Part shown: in pieces, positions 30,250 to 38,525 of the stretch | Layout: each line of letters begins with the position of its first letter | Numbering within the stretch: position 1 is the first letter of the stretch | Assembly (NCBI GenBank): GCA_027451405.1 | Contig: DAIDJM010000038.1 | Coordinates: forward strand, 1 to 39,422 | Length of the DNA stretch: 39,422 nt | Reading direction: 5' to 3' | Origin: Acetobacteraceae bacterium | Lineage (GTDB): Bacteria > Pseudomonadota > Alphaproteobacteria > Acetobacterales > Acetobacteraceae | The notes under the pieces: model-generated | The model's database searches: none | What the model saw: the letters and a program-made list of their open reading frames with translations, nothing else | What the model was told of the DNA's origin: nothing | Program-made: the position numbers and the translations under genes

Positions 30250-32342
30250 GCGGTGCCTCGCTCCCGGACCCGCCCGGTCCAGGGTTGCGGACCCTCGCCT
30301 CGCTGCTCGACGCGGCGGAGCGGGCGGAGCGTTTCGCGGCGCCGGCGGCCGATCTGCTGATCCGGATTTTCCTCGCGCAGCTTCTGTCGCGCGATGCGAT
30401 CGCCGCCCTCCTCGACTGGCCGGCGCGGCTCGCCGCCATCGCGCCGGTGGCGCACTGGGGCGCCATGAGCCCCGAGCATGCGGCGGTCGTGCAGAATGCG
30501 AGCGAATTCCTGCTGCCGCTGCTGCTGCTGCTCGGGCTGTTCACGCGCCCGGCGGGGGCGGCCGTGCTGCTCGGCGGACTGGCCGCGCTGCGGATGCATC
30601 CCGGCCAGGATTCCGGCCTGATCCCGATCGGGCTCGGGGCCTGGTTCATCGCGGCCGGCGCCGGCCCGCTCTCGCTCGACGCCAGGATCGCGCGCGGGCT
30701 CGCGACCAGCGCGCTGCCGCTCGCGCCGGCCGCGCTGCGGGCGCTCCAGCGATTCACGGCGTTCGCCCAGCCGGTGGCGCTGCTCGCGATCCGGCTCGGC
30801 GCGGCCTGGCTTCTGGTCCAAGGCCGCCTGCCCGAACCGGCCCGCATGGCCGGCGCCGCGCTGCTCGCGCTCGGATCGGCCACCCGGCCGACCGCGCTCG
30901 CGCTGCTGGCCGTGAGCGCCGGCGCCGCGATGATGGCCGGGGCCGGGCCGACCTCCGGCTGGGCGCTGCTGCTCTGCCTGCTCGCCGCCTTCGGACCGGG
31001 CCCGCTCTCGGCCGATGCGCTGGCCGGACTGGCCTTGCGGGCCCCGCGGCGGCGTTTCGAGGCCTGGCGCCGGGCGCGTCTCGCGACCCTGCCGCACGTC
31101 GTCATCGTCGGCGGCGGGTTCGGCGGGCTGGCCGTCGCGCGCGGGCTGCGCGCGGCGCCGTGCCGCATCACGCTGGTCGACCAGCGCAACTATCACCTGT
31201 TCCAGCCCTTGCTCTATCAGGTGGCGACCGCCGGCCTCTCGCCGGCCGACATTGCGACGCCGATCCGCAACCTGTTGCGGGATCAATTCAACGTCACCGT
31301 GCGCCTGGCGCGCGTGGTCGGCGTGGACACCGCGGCGCGCCGCGTCCAGCTGGAGGACGGCGGATCGCTGGCCTATGACAGGCTGGTGCTGGCGACCGGG
31401 GCGCGGCACGCTTATTTCGGTCACGATGCCTGGGCGCCGTTCGCGCCCGGCCTCAAGACCATCGAGGACGCGACCGACATCCGCAGCCGGCTGCTGCTCG
31501 CCTTCGAGCGGGCGGAAGCGGAGACCGATCCGGAAAAGCAACGGGCGCAGCTGACATTCGCAGTGGTGGGCGGCGGTCCGACCGGCGTCGAACTGGCCGG
31601 CGCCATCGCCGAGCTCGCGCGCCACGGGCTGGCCGGGGAGTTCCGCGCGATCGATCCCGCTTCGGCGCGCGTGCTGCTGCTGCAGGCCGGGGAGCGTCTG
31701 CTGCCGGCCTTCGCGCCGGTCCTGTCGCAGCGCGCCGCCGACGCGCTGCGGGGGCTCGGCGTCGAGGTGCGGCTCGAGGCGCGCGTGATGTCGGTGAGCG
31801 CGGCGGGCCTGGCGCTCGCGGACGAAACGATCGCCTGCGGCACGGTGTTCTGGGCGGCGGGGGTGGCGGCGTCGGCGGCCGGCGCCTGGCTCGGCGCGGC
31901 CTGCGACCGGGCCGGGCGCCTGCAGGTCGATGCGCGCTTCGCGGTGCCCGGCATGGCCGATGTGTTCGCGATCGGCGACACGGCGGCCTGCGCCTCGCCC
32001 GACGGCACGCTCGTGCCGGGGCTGGCGCCGGCGGCCAAGCAGGGCGGCGCCTATGTGGCCCGGCGGATCGCGGCCGGGCTCACCGGTCGTCCGGAACCGG
32101 GTCCGTTCCAGTATCGGCACGAAGGGGATCTCGCCACGATCGGCCGCCGCGCGGCCGTGGTGGATTTCGGCCGGCTGCGCTTCACCGGGGCCGCCGCCTG
32201 GTGGGTCTGGGGCCTGGCGCATGTCCTGTTTCTGGCGGGTGTGCGCAATCGTTCCGCGGTCGCGGTGCAATGGTTCTGGGCCTACCTCACCTATGGCCGC
32301 GGCATCCGCCTGATCACCGGCACCGCCCCCGGGCGCGGCTGA
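30246..32342 (+). CDS. Type II NADH dehydrogenase with N-terminal DoxX-like membrane domain
   Basis: The 698-aa product has two parts. Residues 1-265 form a multi-helix membrane domain with a DoxX-like look (FLLPLLLLLGLFTRPAGAAVLLG, LAIRLGAAWLLVQG). Residues 280-690 are a standard NDH-2: FAD motif VIVGGGFGG (287-295), FQPLLYQVATAGLSPADIA, NAD motif VVGGGPTGVELAG, and FAIGDTAAC, plus C-terminal membrane anchor. NDH-2 passes electrons from NADH to quinone without pumping protons. The ATG overlaps the AraC stop (ATGA). Joining to a DoxX domain would tether it and may shape quinone access. It could reoxidise NADH made by the sugar operon. Confidence 0.9.
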   Translation: MSGASLPDPPGPGLRTLASLLDAAERAERFAAPAADLLIRIFLAQLLSRDAIAALLDWPARLAAIAPVAHWGAMSPEHAAVVQNASEFLLPLLLLLGLFTRPAGAAVLLGGLAALRMHPGQDSGLIPIGLGAWFIAAGAGPLSLDARIARGLATSALPLAPAALRALQRFTAFAQPVALLAIRLGAAWLLVQGRLPEPARMAGAALLALGSATRPTALALLAVSAGAAMMAGAGPTSGWALLLCLLAAFGPGPLSADALAGLALRAPRRRFEAWRRARLATLPHVVIVGGGFGGLAVARGLRAAPCRITLVDQRNYHLFQPLLYQVATAGLSPADIATPIRNLLRDQFNVTVRLARVVGVDTAARRVQLEDGGSLAYDRLVLATGARHAYFGHDAWAPFAPGLKTIEDATDIRSRLLLAFERAEAETDPEKQRAQLTFAVVGGGPTGVELAGAIAELARHGLAGEFRAIDPASARVLLLQAGERLLPAFAPVLSQRAADALRGLGVEVRLEARVMSVSAAGLALADETIACGTVFWAAGVAASAAGAWLGAACDRAGRLQVDARFAVPGMADVFAIGDTAACASPDGTLVPGLAPAAKQGGAYVARRIAAGLTGRPEPGPFQYRHEGDLATIGRRAAVVDFGRLRFTGAAAWWVWGLAHVLFLAGVRNRSAVAVQWFWAYLTYGRGIRLITGTAPGRG

Positions 32343-32512
32343 GCGGCCGCCCGCCGCCATCCGCGCCCGGGGGCGGCCCGGAGAGTCGCAAACGTGACCC
32401 AAACTCTCGCAATCGGGCGCGGCGCGGCGCGGATGGCCCGGGCCGCGACTGACGCGGCCGCCACTCTGTGCCAAGCGAAAGCGCCCAGGGGACCAGCGCG
32501 CGGAGCGGCAGC

Positions 32513-33160
32513 GTGAACGACAATCCGATCCACAATATCTTTCAGTTCCTGCTCGGCACCACGCCGTCGCAGACCTCGCTCGGCGAGCTGCGCTGGTTCA
32601 CGCTGATCCTCTACTGGGCGCTGTTCGCGGGCGGCATCGCGGTCGCCGTGACCGTCTGGCGGCGCGACCCGGCGCAACGCAACGCGCGCAACATCCTGGT
32701 CTTCCTGCTGCGTTTCACGATGGCCAGCATGTGGTTCAGCGGCACGCTCTGGAAGCTCCCGCTGCCGGTTTCGGATGCGTTCAAATTCTGGCTGGGCGCC
32801 ACGGTGAAATACAGCTCGTTCGGCTGGCACGCGGCGTTCATGAACCTGTTCGTGCAGCACATCGCGCTGGTGCAGACGCCGGTCTATCTGCTCGAACTGT
32901 GTCTCACCGCCTCGCTGATGCTCGGTTTCGCGGTGCGGCTGGCGGGCACGATCGGCGCGCTGTTCATCCTCAATCTGCTGATCGGCCTCTATAACGATCC
33001 GACGGAATGGGTCTGGACCTATGTCGGACTTCTGACGGCGCACGCGATGTTCGTGTTGGATGCGGCAGGCAGGTCGCTCGGCATTGACGCGATTCTGCAA
33101 CGGACGCCGCCGCTGACGCGATGGCCGGTCCTGGAGCGCGCCCTGGCGTCGGTCGGATAG
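32513..33160 (+). CDS. DoxX-like integral membrane protein
   Basis: The 215-aa product has about five membrane helices, including FTLILYWALFAGGIAVAVTV, the NILVFLLRFTMASMWFSGTL stretch and FAVRLAGTIGALFILNLLIG. It resembles DoxX/DoxD proteins of quinone-linked oxidoreductases. GTG 32513 is 7 bp after GGAG and was preferred over GTG 32468, which adds 15 hydrophilic residues without a ribosome site. It lies 170 bp after the NDH-2 fusion gene on the same strand. A joint role with the DoxX part of that protein is a reasonable inference. Confidence 0.8.
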   Translation: MNDNPIHNIFQFLLGTTPSQTSLGELRWFTLILYWALFAGGIAVAVTVWRRDPAQRNARNILVFLLRFTMASMWFSGTLWKLPLPVSDAFKFWLGATVKYSSFGWHAAFMNLFVQHIALVQTPVYLLELCLTASLMLGFAVRLAGTIGALFILNLLIGLYNDPTEWVWTYVGLLTAHAMFVLDAAGRSLGIDAILQRTPPLTRWPVLERALASVG

Positions 33161-33183
33161 ACCGCGAGGGCGGCGTCCATTTT

Positions 33184-33206
33184 GCCTCCGGCGGGCCGCC
33201 GGAGGC
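33184..33206. repeat. Palindrome between convergent genes (repeat family member D)
   Basis: GCCTCCGGCG-GGC-CGCCGGAGGC is a perfect 10-bp stem with a 3-base loop. The GCCGGAGGC word also ends copies A and B. It sits 24 bp after the membrane-protein stop, before the convergent protease gene, and may serve as a two-way terminator, though no T tract follows. Confidence 0.55.
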
Positions 33207-33292
33207 ACTCTTCAACCCCAGCGCCTCCCAAACCCTCTCCGTGGCGCCAGCGAAACCGGGGCGGCGGTCAAGCCGAAACGATCGCCGGCGCC

Positions 33293-34825
33293 TCAGCTCC
33301 GCCCGACCGGCAGCGGCACCCAGCGCATCCCGTCCCGGGCCTGCACCAGCAGCAGCACGCTCTTGCGGTCATGGGTGCGCGCGGCCGTGAGCTGCTTCTG
33401 CACCTCGGCCGGCGAGCCGACGCTCTGTTGTTGCACGGAAACGATGACGTCGCCCACGTGCAAGCCGCGGTCGCTCGCGGCGCTGCCGGCCGCGACCGCG
33501 GTCACCACGACGCCCGAGACGCTGGCATCGAGCCGGAATTTGTGGCGCAGCTCCGGCGTGAGCGCAGCGATCGACAGCCCGGTGCCGGCCAGTTCCACCG
33601 CCGTGCGCGGCGGCGGCGCGTGGGCGACCGCCGGCGTCGGCGACGCGGCGTCCTCCGGCATTTCCGCCACCATCACCTGCACCGTCTGCTGGTGCCCGCT
33701 GCGCCAGATATCGACCGGCACGCGGCTCGCGATCGGCGTCTCGGCCACCACGCGCGGCAGCGTGCGCATCTCATGCAACTTCTGCCCGGCGAAATCGAGA
33801 ATCACGTCGCCGCTCTTGATGCCGGCGCGATCGGCCGGACCGTTCGCCGTGACGCCCGCCACCAGCGCGCCATCCTCGCCGTGCAGGCCGAGGCTTTCGG
33901 CGATGTCCGGCGTCACCTGCTGGATACGCACCCCGAGCCAGCCGCGTCTGGCCCGCCCGTAACGGATCAGCTGATCGATGACGATGCGCGCCTCGCTGCT
34001 GGGGATGGCGAAACCGAGCCCGATCGAGCCGCCCGACGGCGAGAGGATGGCGGTGTTGATGCCGATCACCTCGCCCGCCATGTTGAACAGCGGCCCGCCG
34101 GAATTGCCGCGGTTGATCGCCGCATCGGTCTGGATGAAATCGTCGTAGGGGCCTTGCTGGATGTCGCGGCCGCGCGCCGAGACGATGCCCGCCGTCACCG
34201 AGCCGCCGAGCCCGAACGGATTGCCGATCGCCAGCACCCAGTCGCCCACGCGCGCGCGGTCGCTGTCGCCGAACGAGACCGCCGGCAGTTTGTGATTGGT
34301 CGTGACCCGCAGCACCGCGAGATCGGTGCGGTCGTCGTGCCCGATCACCTTCGCCTTCAGCGTCGTATTGTCCTGCAGCACGACGCTGATCTCATCGGCC
34401 CCGTCGATGACGTGATTGTTCGTCACGATGATGCCGGACGGATCGATGATGAAGCCGGAACCGAGACTCTGCACGCGATGCGGTTGCGCGTCGTTCGGCG
34501 CGGCCTCGCTCTGGTCGGGATCGGTCTGATCCGGATTGTCGGTGCCGCCCTGCGGCTGATCCGGCGATCTGTTGCGATGCCGGTTCATGAAATCGTTGAA
34601 GAACTGCTGGAAGGGCGAGCCGGGCGGAAACACCGGCGTCTCCGGCGTTTCGCTGTCGGCGCGCGCGATTTCGCTGGAGCTCACATTGACGACCGCCGGC
34701 AACAGCCGGGCGGCGAGATCGGCGAAGCCGTCCGGCGCCGGATGCGCAGCCGTGAGGCACGGCGCACCGATCGCGAGAGCGGCGAACAGGACCGGGAAGG
34801 TTGGGGACCGCATGACGGCTACCAT
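33293..34825 (-). CDS. DegP/HtrA-type periplasmic serine protease
   Basis: The 510-aa product has a signal peptide (about MRSPTFPVLFAALAIGAPCLTAA) and a trypsin-like domain with triad H138 (TNNHVID), D168 (HDDRTDLAV) and S242 (RGNSGGPLF). Two PDZ domains follow (about 290-390 and 425-510). This is the standard Deg layout for periplasmic quality control. A Pro/Asp/Gln-rich loop (about 87-115) corresponds to the LA-loop region. ATG 34825 was taken; ATG 34813 gives the signal peptide without four extra residues and is equally possible; an upstream TTG at 34852 is unlikely. It is convergent with the DoxX-like gene. Confidence 0.92.
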   Translation of the reverse strand: MVAVMRSPTFPVLFAALAIGAPCLTAAHPAPDGFADLAARLLPAVVNVSSSEIARADSETPETPVFPPGSPFQQFFNDFMNRHRNRSPDQPQGGTDNPDQTDPDQSEAAPNDAQPHRVQSLGSGFIIDPSGIIVTNNHVIDGADEISVVLQDNTTLKAKVIGHDDRTDLAVLRVTTNHKLPAVSFGDSDRARVGDWVLAIGNPFGLGGSVTAGIVSARGRDIQQGPYDDFIQTDAAINRGNSGGPLFNMAGEVIGINTAILSPSGGSIGLGFAIPSSEARIVIDQLIRYGRARRGWLGVRIQQVTPDIAESLGLHGEDGALVAGVTANGPADRAGIKSGDVILDFAGQKLHEMRTLPRVVAETPIASRVPVDIWRSGHQQTVQVMVAEMPEDAASPTPAVAHAPPPRTAVELAGTGLSIAALTPELRHKFRLDASVSGVVVTAVAAGSAASDRGLHVGDVIVSVQQQSVGSPAEVQKQLTAARTHDRKSVLLLVQARDGMRWVPLPVGRS

Positions 34826-34879
34826 AGTGGCGGTGCCGTTCCGGACCGGCAAGGCGGCCCGTCCGGCTGGCCCGCGGAA

Positions 34880-35251
34880 TCACTCGGCGCGGAACGCGTC
34901 CGCCAGGCGCCGCACCCGGCCGGCCCCGTCCACCAGGATCACGTCGAACCGCACCCCCGCCGTGCCCCAATCGGGATGGGCTCCGAGCAGGATTTCCGCC
35001 GCCGCGAGCAGCCTCGCGCGCTGCCGCGCCCCGAGTGAGGCGGCCGCCTCGGCGAGCGCCGGACGCCGCTTCACTTCCACGAAGGCGAGCAGCCCCGCCC
35101 GTTCCGCGGCGATGTCGATCTCGCCGGCCGCCGTGCGCAGCCGGCGGCCCAGGATCGTCCAGCCCTCCCGTTCGAGCGCCTGGCAGGCCAGGGTTTCGGC
35201 CGCGAGGCCCCGGGCCGCGCGGCTCGGGCGGGGCGCGTCGTTCGCCGGCAT
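34880..35251 (-). CDS. YraN/UPF0102-family endonuclease-like protein
   Basis: The 123-aa product carries the family's core: GLAAETLACQALEREGW, then GEIDIAAE and VEVKRR, the acidic and lysine residues of a Holliday-junction-resolvase-like fold, and RFDVILVD. The function is not established; the fold suggests DNA cleavage or binding. ATG 35251 begins just before the family core and follows GAGGA; the longer frame to 35341 adds 30 residues without resemblance. It is divergent from glnD with a 129-bp gap. Confidence 0.9.
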   Translation of the reverse strand: MPANDAPRPSRAARGLAAETLACQALEREGWTILGRRLRTAAGEIDIAAERAGLLAFVEVKRRPALAEAAASLGARQRARLLAAAEILLGAHPDWGTAGVRFDVILVDGAGRVRRLADAFRAE

Positions 35252-35380
35252 GCGGCCCTGATCCTCCCCTCGCGCGCTTGTGTCGCCGTGGCCCGGCGGC
35301 CACAGGCCGTATTCCTGCCATGTTCGGCCCGCAGGTTGCATTGTGATCCCGGAAAGCGCCGGGATACGATCTTAAACCAG

Positions 35381-38131
35381 ATGCTAAACACGCCGTTGCC
35401 GCCTGCGCCGGAAGACGCCGCGACCGTTCTCGCCCAAGCGCTGGCTCAGCTGCGGGGAACCGGCGCCGCCGTGCCGCGCGAGGCAGCCCTCGGCACCTTC
35501 CGCCGGCATCTCGCGCGCATCCAGCAGCATGTGCGCGACGCCTTCGAAACCTACCGCATGGCCGGCGTCGAAGCGGCCCAGCGCCTCGCTTCCCTGACCG
35601 ACGGCGTGGTGCGGGTCCTGTTCGATTTCGCGGTGCAGTCCGCCGCCGGCGGCGCGCTCTCCGACCGCATCGCGATCGCCGCCACCGGCGGTTACGGGCG
35701 CGCGATGCTCGCGCCCTTCAGCGATGTCGACCTGCTGTTCGTGGCGCCCGAGGCGCCGGCCCCCGAGACGCTGCGCACCATCGAGTTCATGCTCTATTTC
35801 ATGTGGGATCTCGGCCTGAAGGTCGGGCACGCGACCCGCAGCATCGAGCATTGCCTGATCGACGCGGCCGAGGATCTCACGATCCGCACGAGCCTGCTCG
35901 ACGCCCGGCTCGTCGCCGGCGACGGCGCGTTGTTCGAGGAATTCCTCGGCCGGTTCGACGAGGCGCGGGTCGCCGCCGGTCCGGCTTCCTTCATCGCCGC
36001 CAAGCAGGCCGAGCGCAGCGACCGCCATCGTCGGTTCGGCGAGAGCGCCTTCCTGGTCGAGCCGAACATCAAGGAAGGCCGCGGCGGCTTGCGCGACCTT
36101 CAGACCCTCTACTGGATGGTGCGTGCGGCCTACGGCCCGTTCACGCCCAACGAGCTCGCCGCCGGCCGGCTCGGCCTGCTCGAGCCGCAGGAGCTCCGCA
36201 AGCTGCGCCGCGCCTGGGACTTCCTGTGGACGGTTCGGTTCCACATGCATTACGTTTCCGGCCGTGCCGAGGACCGGCTCACCTTCGATCTGCAGCCGGT
36301 GGTGGGTGCGCGCATGGGATACACGCGCCACGGCCAGCAGGACGGCGTCGAGCGCTTCATGCGCCATTATTTCCTGACTGCGCGCGACGTCACGCGCCTC
36401 ACCCGGGTCGTCGAGCCCGCGCTGATACGCGCCGCCGCCGGCACGCCCGCGATCCAGGCCGAGACCGACCGCACGCTGCTGCAGGCCGGCTTCGTGCTCG
36501 AGGATGGCAAATTGCTGCCGGCGCGGCCTGATGATTTCGATGCCGAGCCGATTCGCATGCTCCGGATGCTGCGTCTCGCGCGCGACCGGCGTCTCGCGCT
36601 GCATCCGCTCGCGATCCGCGCGCTGATCCGCCATGAGCGCCGCGCCGTGGCGCTCCGCGGCGATCGCGAGGCCGGCGAAATCTTCCTCGATCTGCTCGCC
36701 GGCCGCGATCCCGACGGCAAGCCCGACGGCGCGCGCTGGCTGACCGTGATGAACGAAAGCGGCCTGATGGGAAGGTTGCTGCCGGACTGGGCCCGCATCG
36801 TCGGCCAGATGCAGTTCGACACCTACCATATCTTCACGGTCGACGAGCACACGATCGAAGCGGTCCGCGTGCTCAACAGCATGGAGCGCGGCAAGCTCGC
36901 CGAAGTGGCGCCGGTCGCCTCGGGATTGCTCGAAAATCTGCAATCGCGCCGCGCGCTCTACATGGCCACGCTGCTGCACGACATCGCCAAGGGCCGCGGC
37001 GGCGACCATTCCATCCTCGGCGCCGATGTCGCGCTGCAGGTCTGTCCGCAACTCGGACTGTCCGCCGAGGAAACCGAAACCGTCTCCTGGCTCGTGCTGC
37101 ACCATCTCCTGCTGAGCCAGACCGCCTTCCGCCGCGACATCGACGACGCCAAGACCATTCTCGACCTCGCCGAGATCGTGCAATCGCCCGAGCGGCTCAA
37201 GCTCCTTCTCGTGCTCACGGTCTGCGACATGCGCGCGGTCTCGCCGCGCGTCTGGAACGGCTGGAAGGCGACGCTCTTGCGCGAAATCTACGCGCGCGTC
37301 GCCGAAGTGCTGGCCGGCGGCCTCTCCACCACCGAGCGCGATGTGCGCGTCAAGCGCGCGAAGGAAGCGGTGGACACGCTGCTCAAGACACTCGGCTGGA
37401 GCGAGGCCGACCGTAGCGCCTTCGCCGCCCTCGGCTATCCGAGCTACTGGCTCTCCTTCGATCCCGAAACCCACGCGCGCCATGCGCGCATCGTGCGCGA
37501 GGCCGAAGCGCGCCAGGCGCCGCTCACCGTCGAAACCGAGCCGGTGCCGGCGCGCGCGGTCACCGAAGTGATCGTCTATGCCGCCGACCATGCGGGCCTG
37601 TTCAGCCGCATCGCCGGCGCGCTCGCGGTCGCCGGCGCCTCGATCGTCGATGCGCGCATCCACACCATGACCAACGGCATGGCGCTCGACACGTTCTGGG
37701 TGCAGGACGCGGCCGGCGGCGCCTTCGACCAGCCGCACCGGCTGGCCAAGCTCTATGTGCTGATCGAACAGGCGCTTTCGGGACGTTTGCGGCTCCACCA
37801 GGAGATTCCGAAACTGGCGCAGGCCGTGATCGGCCGCCGCATGCGCGCGATCCATGTGCCGCCGCGCGTGGTGGTCGATAACAGCGCGTCCAACACCTAC
37901 ACGGTGCTCGAGGTGAATGGCCGCGACCGGCCCGGCCTGCTGCACGATGTCACCGCCGCGATCAGCGATCAGGGGCTGCAGATCGCGTCCGCCCATGTCA
38001 CCACCTATGGCGTCCGCGCGGTTGACGTCTTCTATGTCAAGGATGTTTTCGGCCTCAAAGTCGAGCATGATGGTAAACTCGCCCGGCTGCGGGACGCCCT
38101 GCTGCAAGCCCTCCAGGATCCAGCGAAATGA
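35381..38131 (+). CDS. glnD: Bifunctional uridylyltransferase/uridylyl-removing enzyme GlnD
   Basis: The 916-aa product has the GlnD domain order: nucleotidyltransferase (GGYGRAMLAPFSDVDLL, about residues 103-119, with the DVD metal pair), a helical linker, an HD domain (LLHDIAKGRGGDHS, about 531-544), and two ACT domains near 730 and 845 (HAGLFSRIAGALAVAGA and RPGLLHDVTAAISDQGL). It adds UMP to PII signal proteins under nitrogen limitation and removes it under excess, with glutamine sensed by the ACT domains. ATG 35381 fits the usual N-terminus; frame further upstream is shadow sequence. Length is normal. Its stop overlaps the next start as ATGA. Confidence 0.96.
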   Translation: MLNTPLPPAPEDAATVLAQALAQLRGTGAAVPREAALGTFRRHLARIQQHVRDAFETYRMAGVEAAQRLASLTDGVVRVLFDFAVQSAAGGALSDRIAIAATGGYGRAMLAPFSDVDLLFVAPEAPAPETLRTIEFMLYFMWDLGLKVGHATRSIEHCLIDAAEDLTIRTSLLDARLVAGDGALFEEFLGRFDEARVAAGPASFIAAKQAERSDRHRRFGESAFLVEPNIKEGRGGLRDLQTLYWMVRAAYGPFTPNELAAGRLGLLEPQELRKLRRAWDFLWTVRFHMHYVSGRAEDRLTFDLQPVVGARMGYTRHGQQDGVERFMRHYFLTARDVTRLTRVVEPALIRAAAGTPAIQAETDRTLLQAGFVLEDGKLLPARPDDFDAEPIRMLRMLRLARDRRLALHPLAIRALIRHERRAVALRGDREAGEIFLDLLAGRDPDGKPDGARWLTVMNESGLMGRLLPDWARIVGQMQFDTYHIFTVDEHTIEAVRVLNSMERGKLAEVAPVASGLLENLQSRRALYMATLLHDIAKGRGGDHSILGADVALQVCPQLGLSAEETETVSWLVLHHLLLSQTAFRRDIDDAKTILDLAEIVQSPERLKLLLVLTVCDMRAVSPRVWNGWKATLLREIYARVAEVLAGGLSTTERDVRVKRAKEAVDTLLKTLGWSEADRSAFAALGYPSYWLSFDPETHARHARIVREAEARQAPLTVETEPVPARAVTEVIVYAADHAGLFSRIAGALAVAGASIVDARIHTMTNGMALDTFWVQDAAGGAFDQPHRLAKLYVLIEQALSGRLRLHQEIPKLAQAVIGRRMRAIHVPPRVVVDNSASNTYTVLEVNGRDRPGLLHDVTAAISDQGLQIASAHVTTYGVRAVDVFYVKDVFGLKVEHDGKLARLRDALLQALQDPAK

Positions 38132-38424
38132 TTGGGCAACCCGGCAAGATCGGCCTGCATATCGAGGCCGGCGCGATGACCCGCCTGACGCTGGTCCCGA
38201 TCGGGAAATCCGCGCAAATTCCCGCCAACCAGACCGCCGGCCGGCTCGCCACCCTGGCCGCCGCACTGCTGACCGAGGAAAACCTCTCTCACCCCGATTA
38301 TATCGCGCTCGACCTGCGGCAGGGCAGCCATACCGGCCAACGCGCCATTTCCGCTTTCGCTCAGGGGCTGGCCATGGCCTGGGGCGTGCCGATTATCCCC
38401 GACGCGGATGAGTCTATCCCATAG
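38128..38424 (+). CDS. Small TsaB-like protein coupled to glnD
   Basis: The 98-aa product starts at an ATG overlapping the glnD stop. Its second half (DYIALDLRQGSHTGQRAI, then AQGLAMAWGVPIIP) follows the pattern of TsaB, where GPGSFTGLR is followed by a helix and LGIPL. The first half (IGLHIEAGAMTRLTLVPIGK) resembles the first strand of the ASKHA fold. The protein stops where TsaB's N-terminal domain ends, so it is half the usual length. Key differences: Q-G-S-H-T-G-Q-R in place of the glycine-rich loop. It may be a degraded or repurposed paralogue; its own function is unknown. Confidence 0.65.
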   Translation: MIGQPGKIGLHIEAGAMTRLTLVPIGKSAQIPANQTAGRLATLAAALLTEENLSHPDYIALDLRQGSHTGQRAISAFAQGLAMAWGVPIIPDADESIP

Positions 38425-38525
38425 CCGGTCTGGCGTCGGGCGATCATTTCATGTCGCGGCGCGAGACGGGTAACGGCGGCACGTTTTCCGGCGAAAGCCT
38501 TTGTCTCGCGGGATCGGTCTGCCGA

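Noticed and set aside
30123-32474. A 783-aa open frame antisense to the DoxX-NDH-2 gene
   Set aside because: It is extremely Arg/Ala/Gly-rich without motifs. The plus-strand gene explains the region.
35384-38266. A 960-aa open frame antisense to glnD
   Set aside because: It has the composition of a shadow frame, and glnD on the other strand shows all its expected domains.
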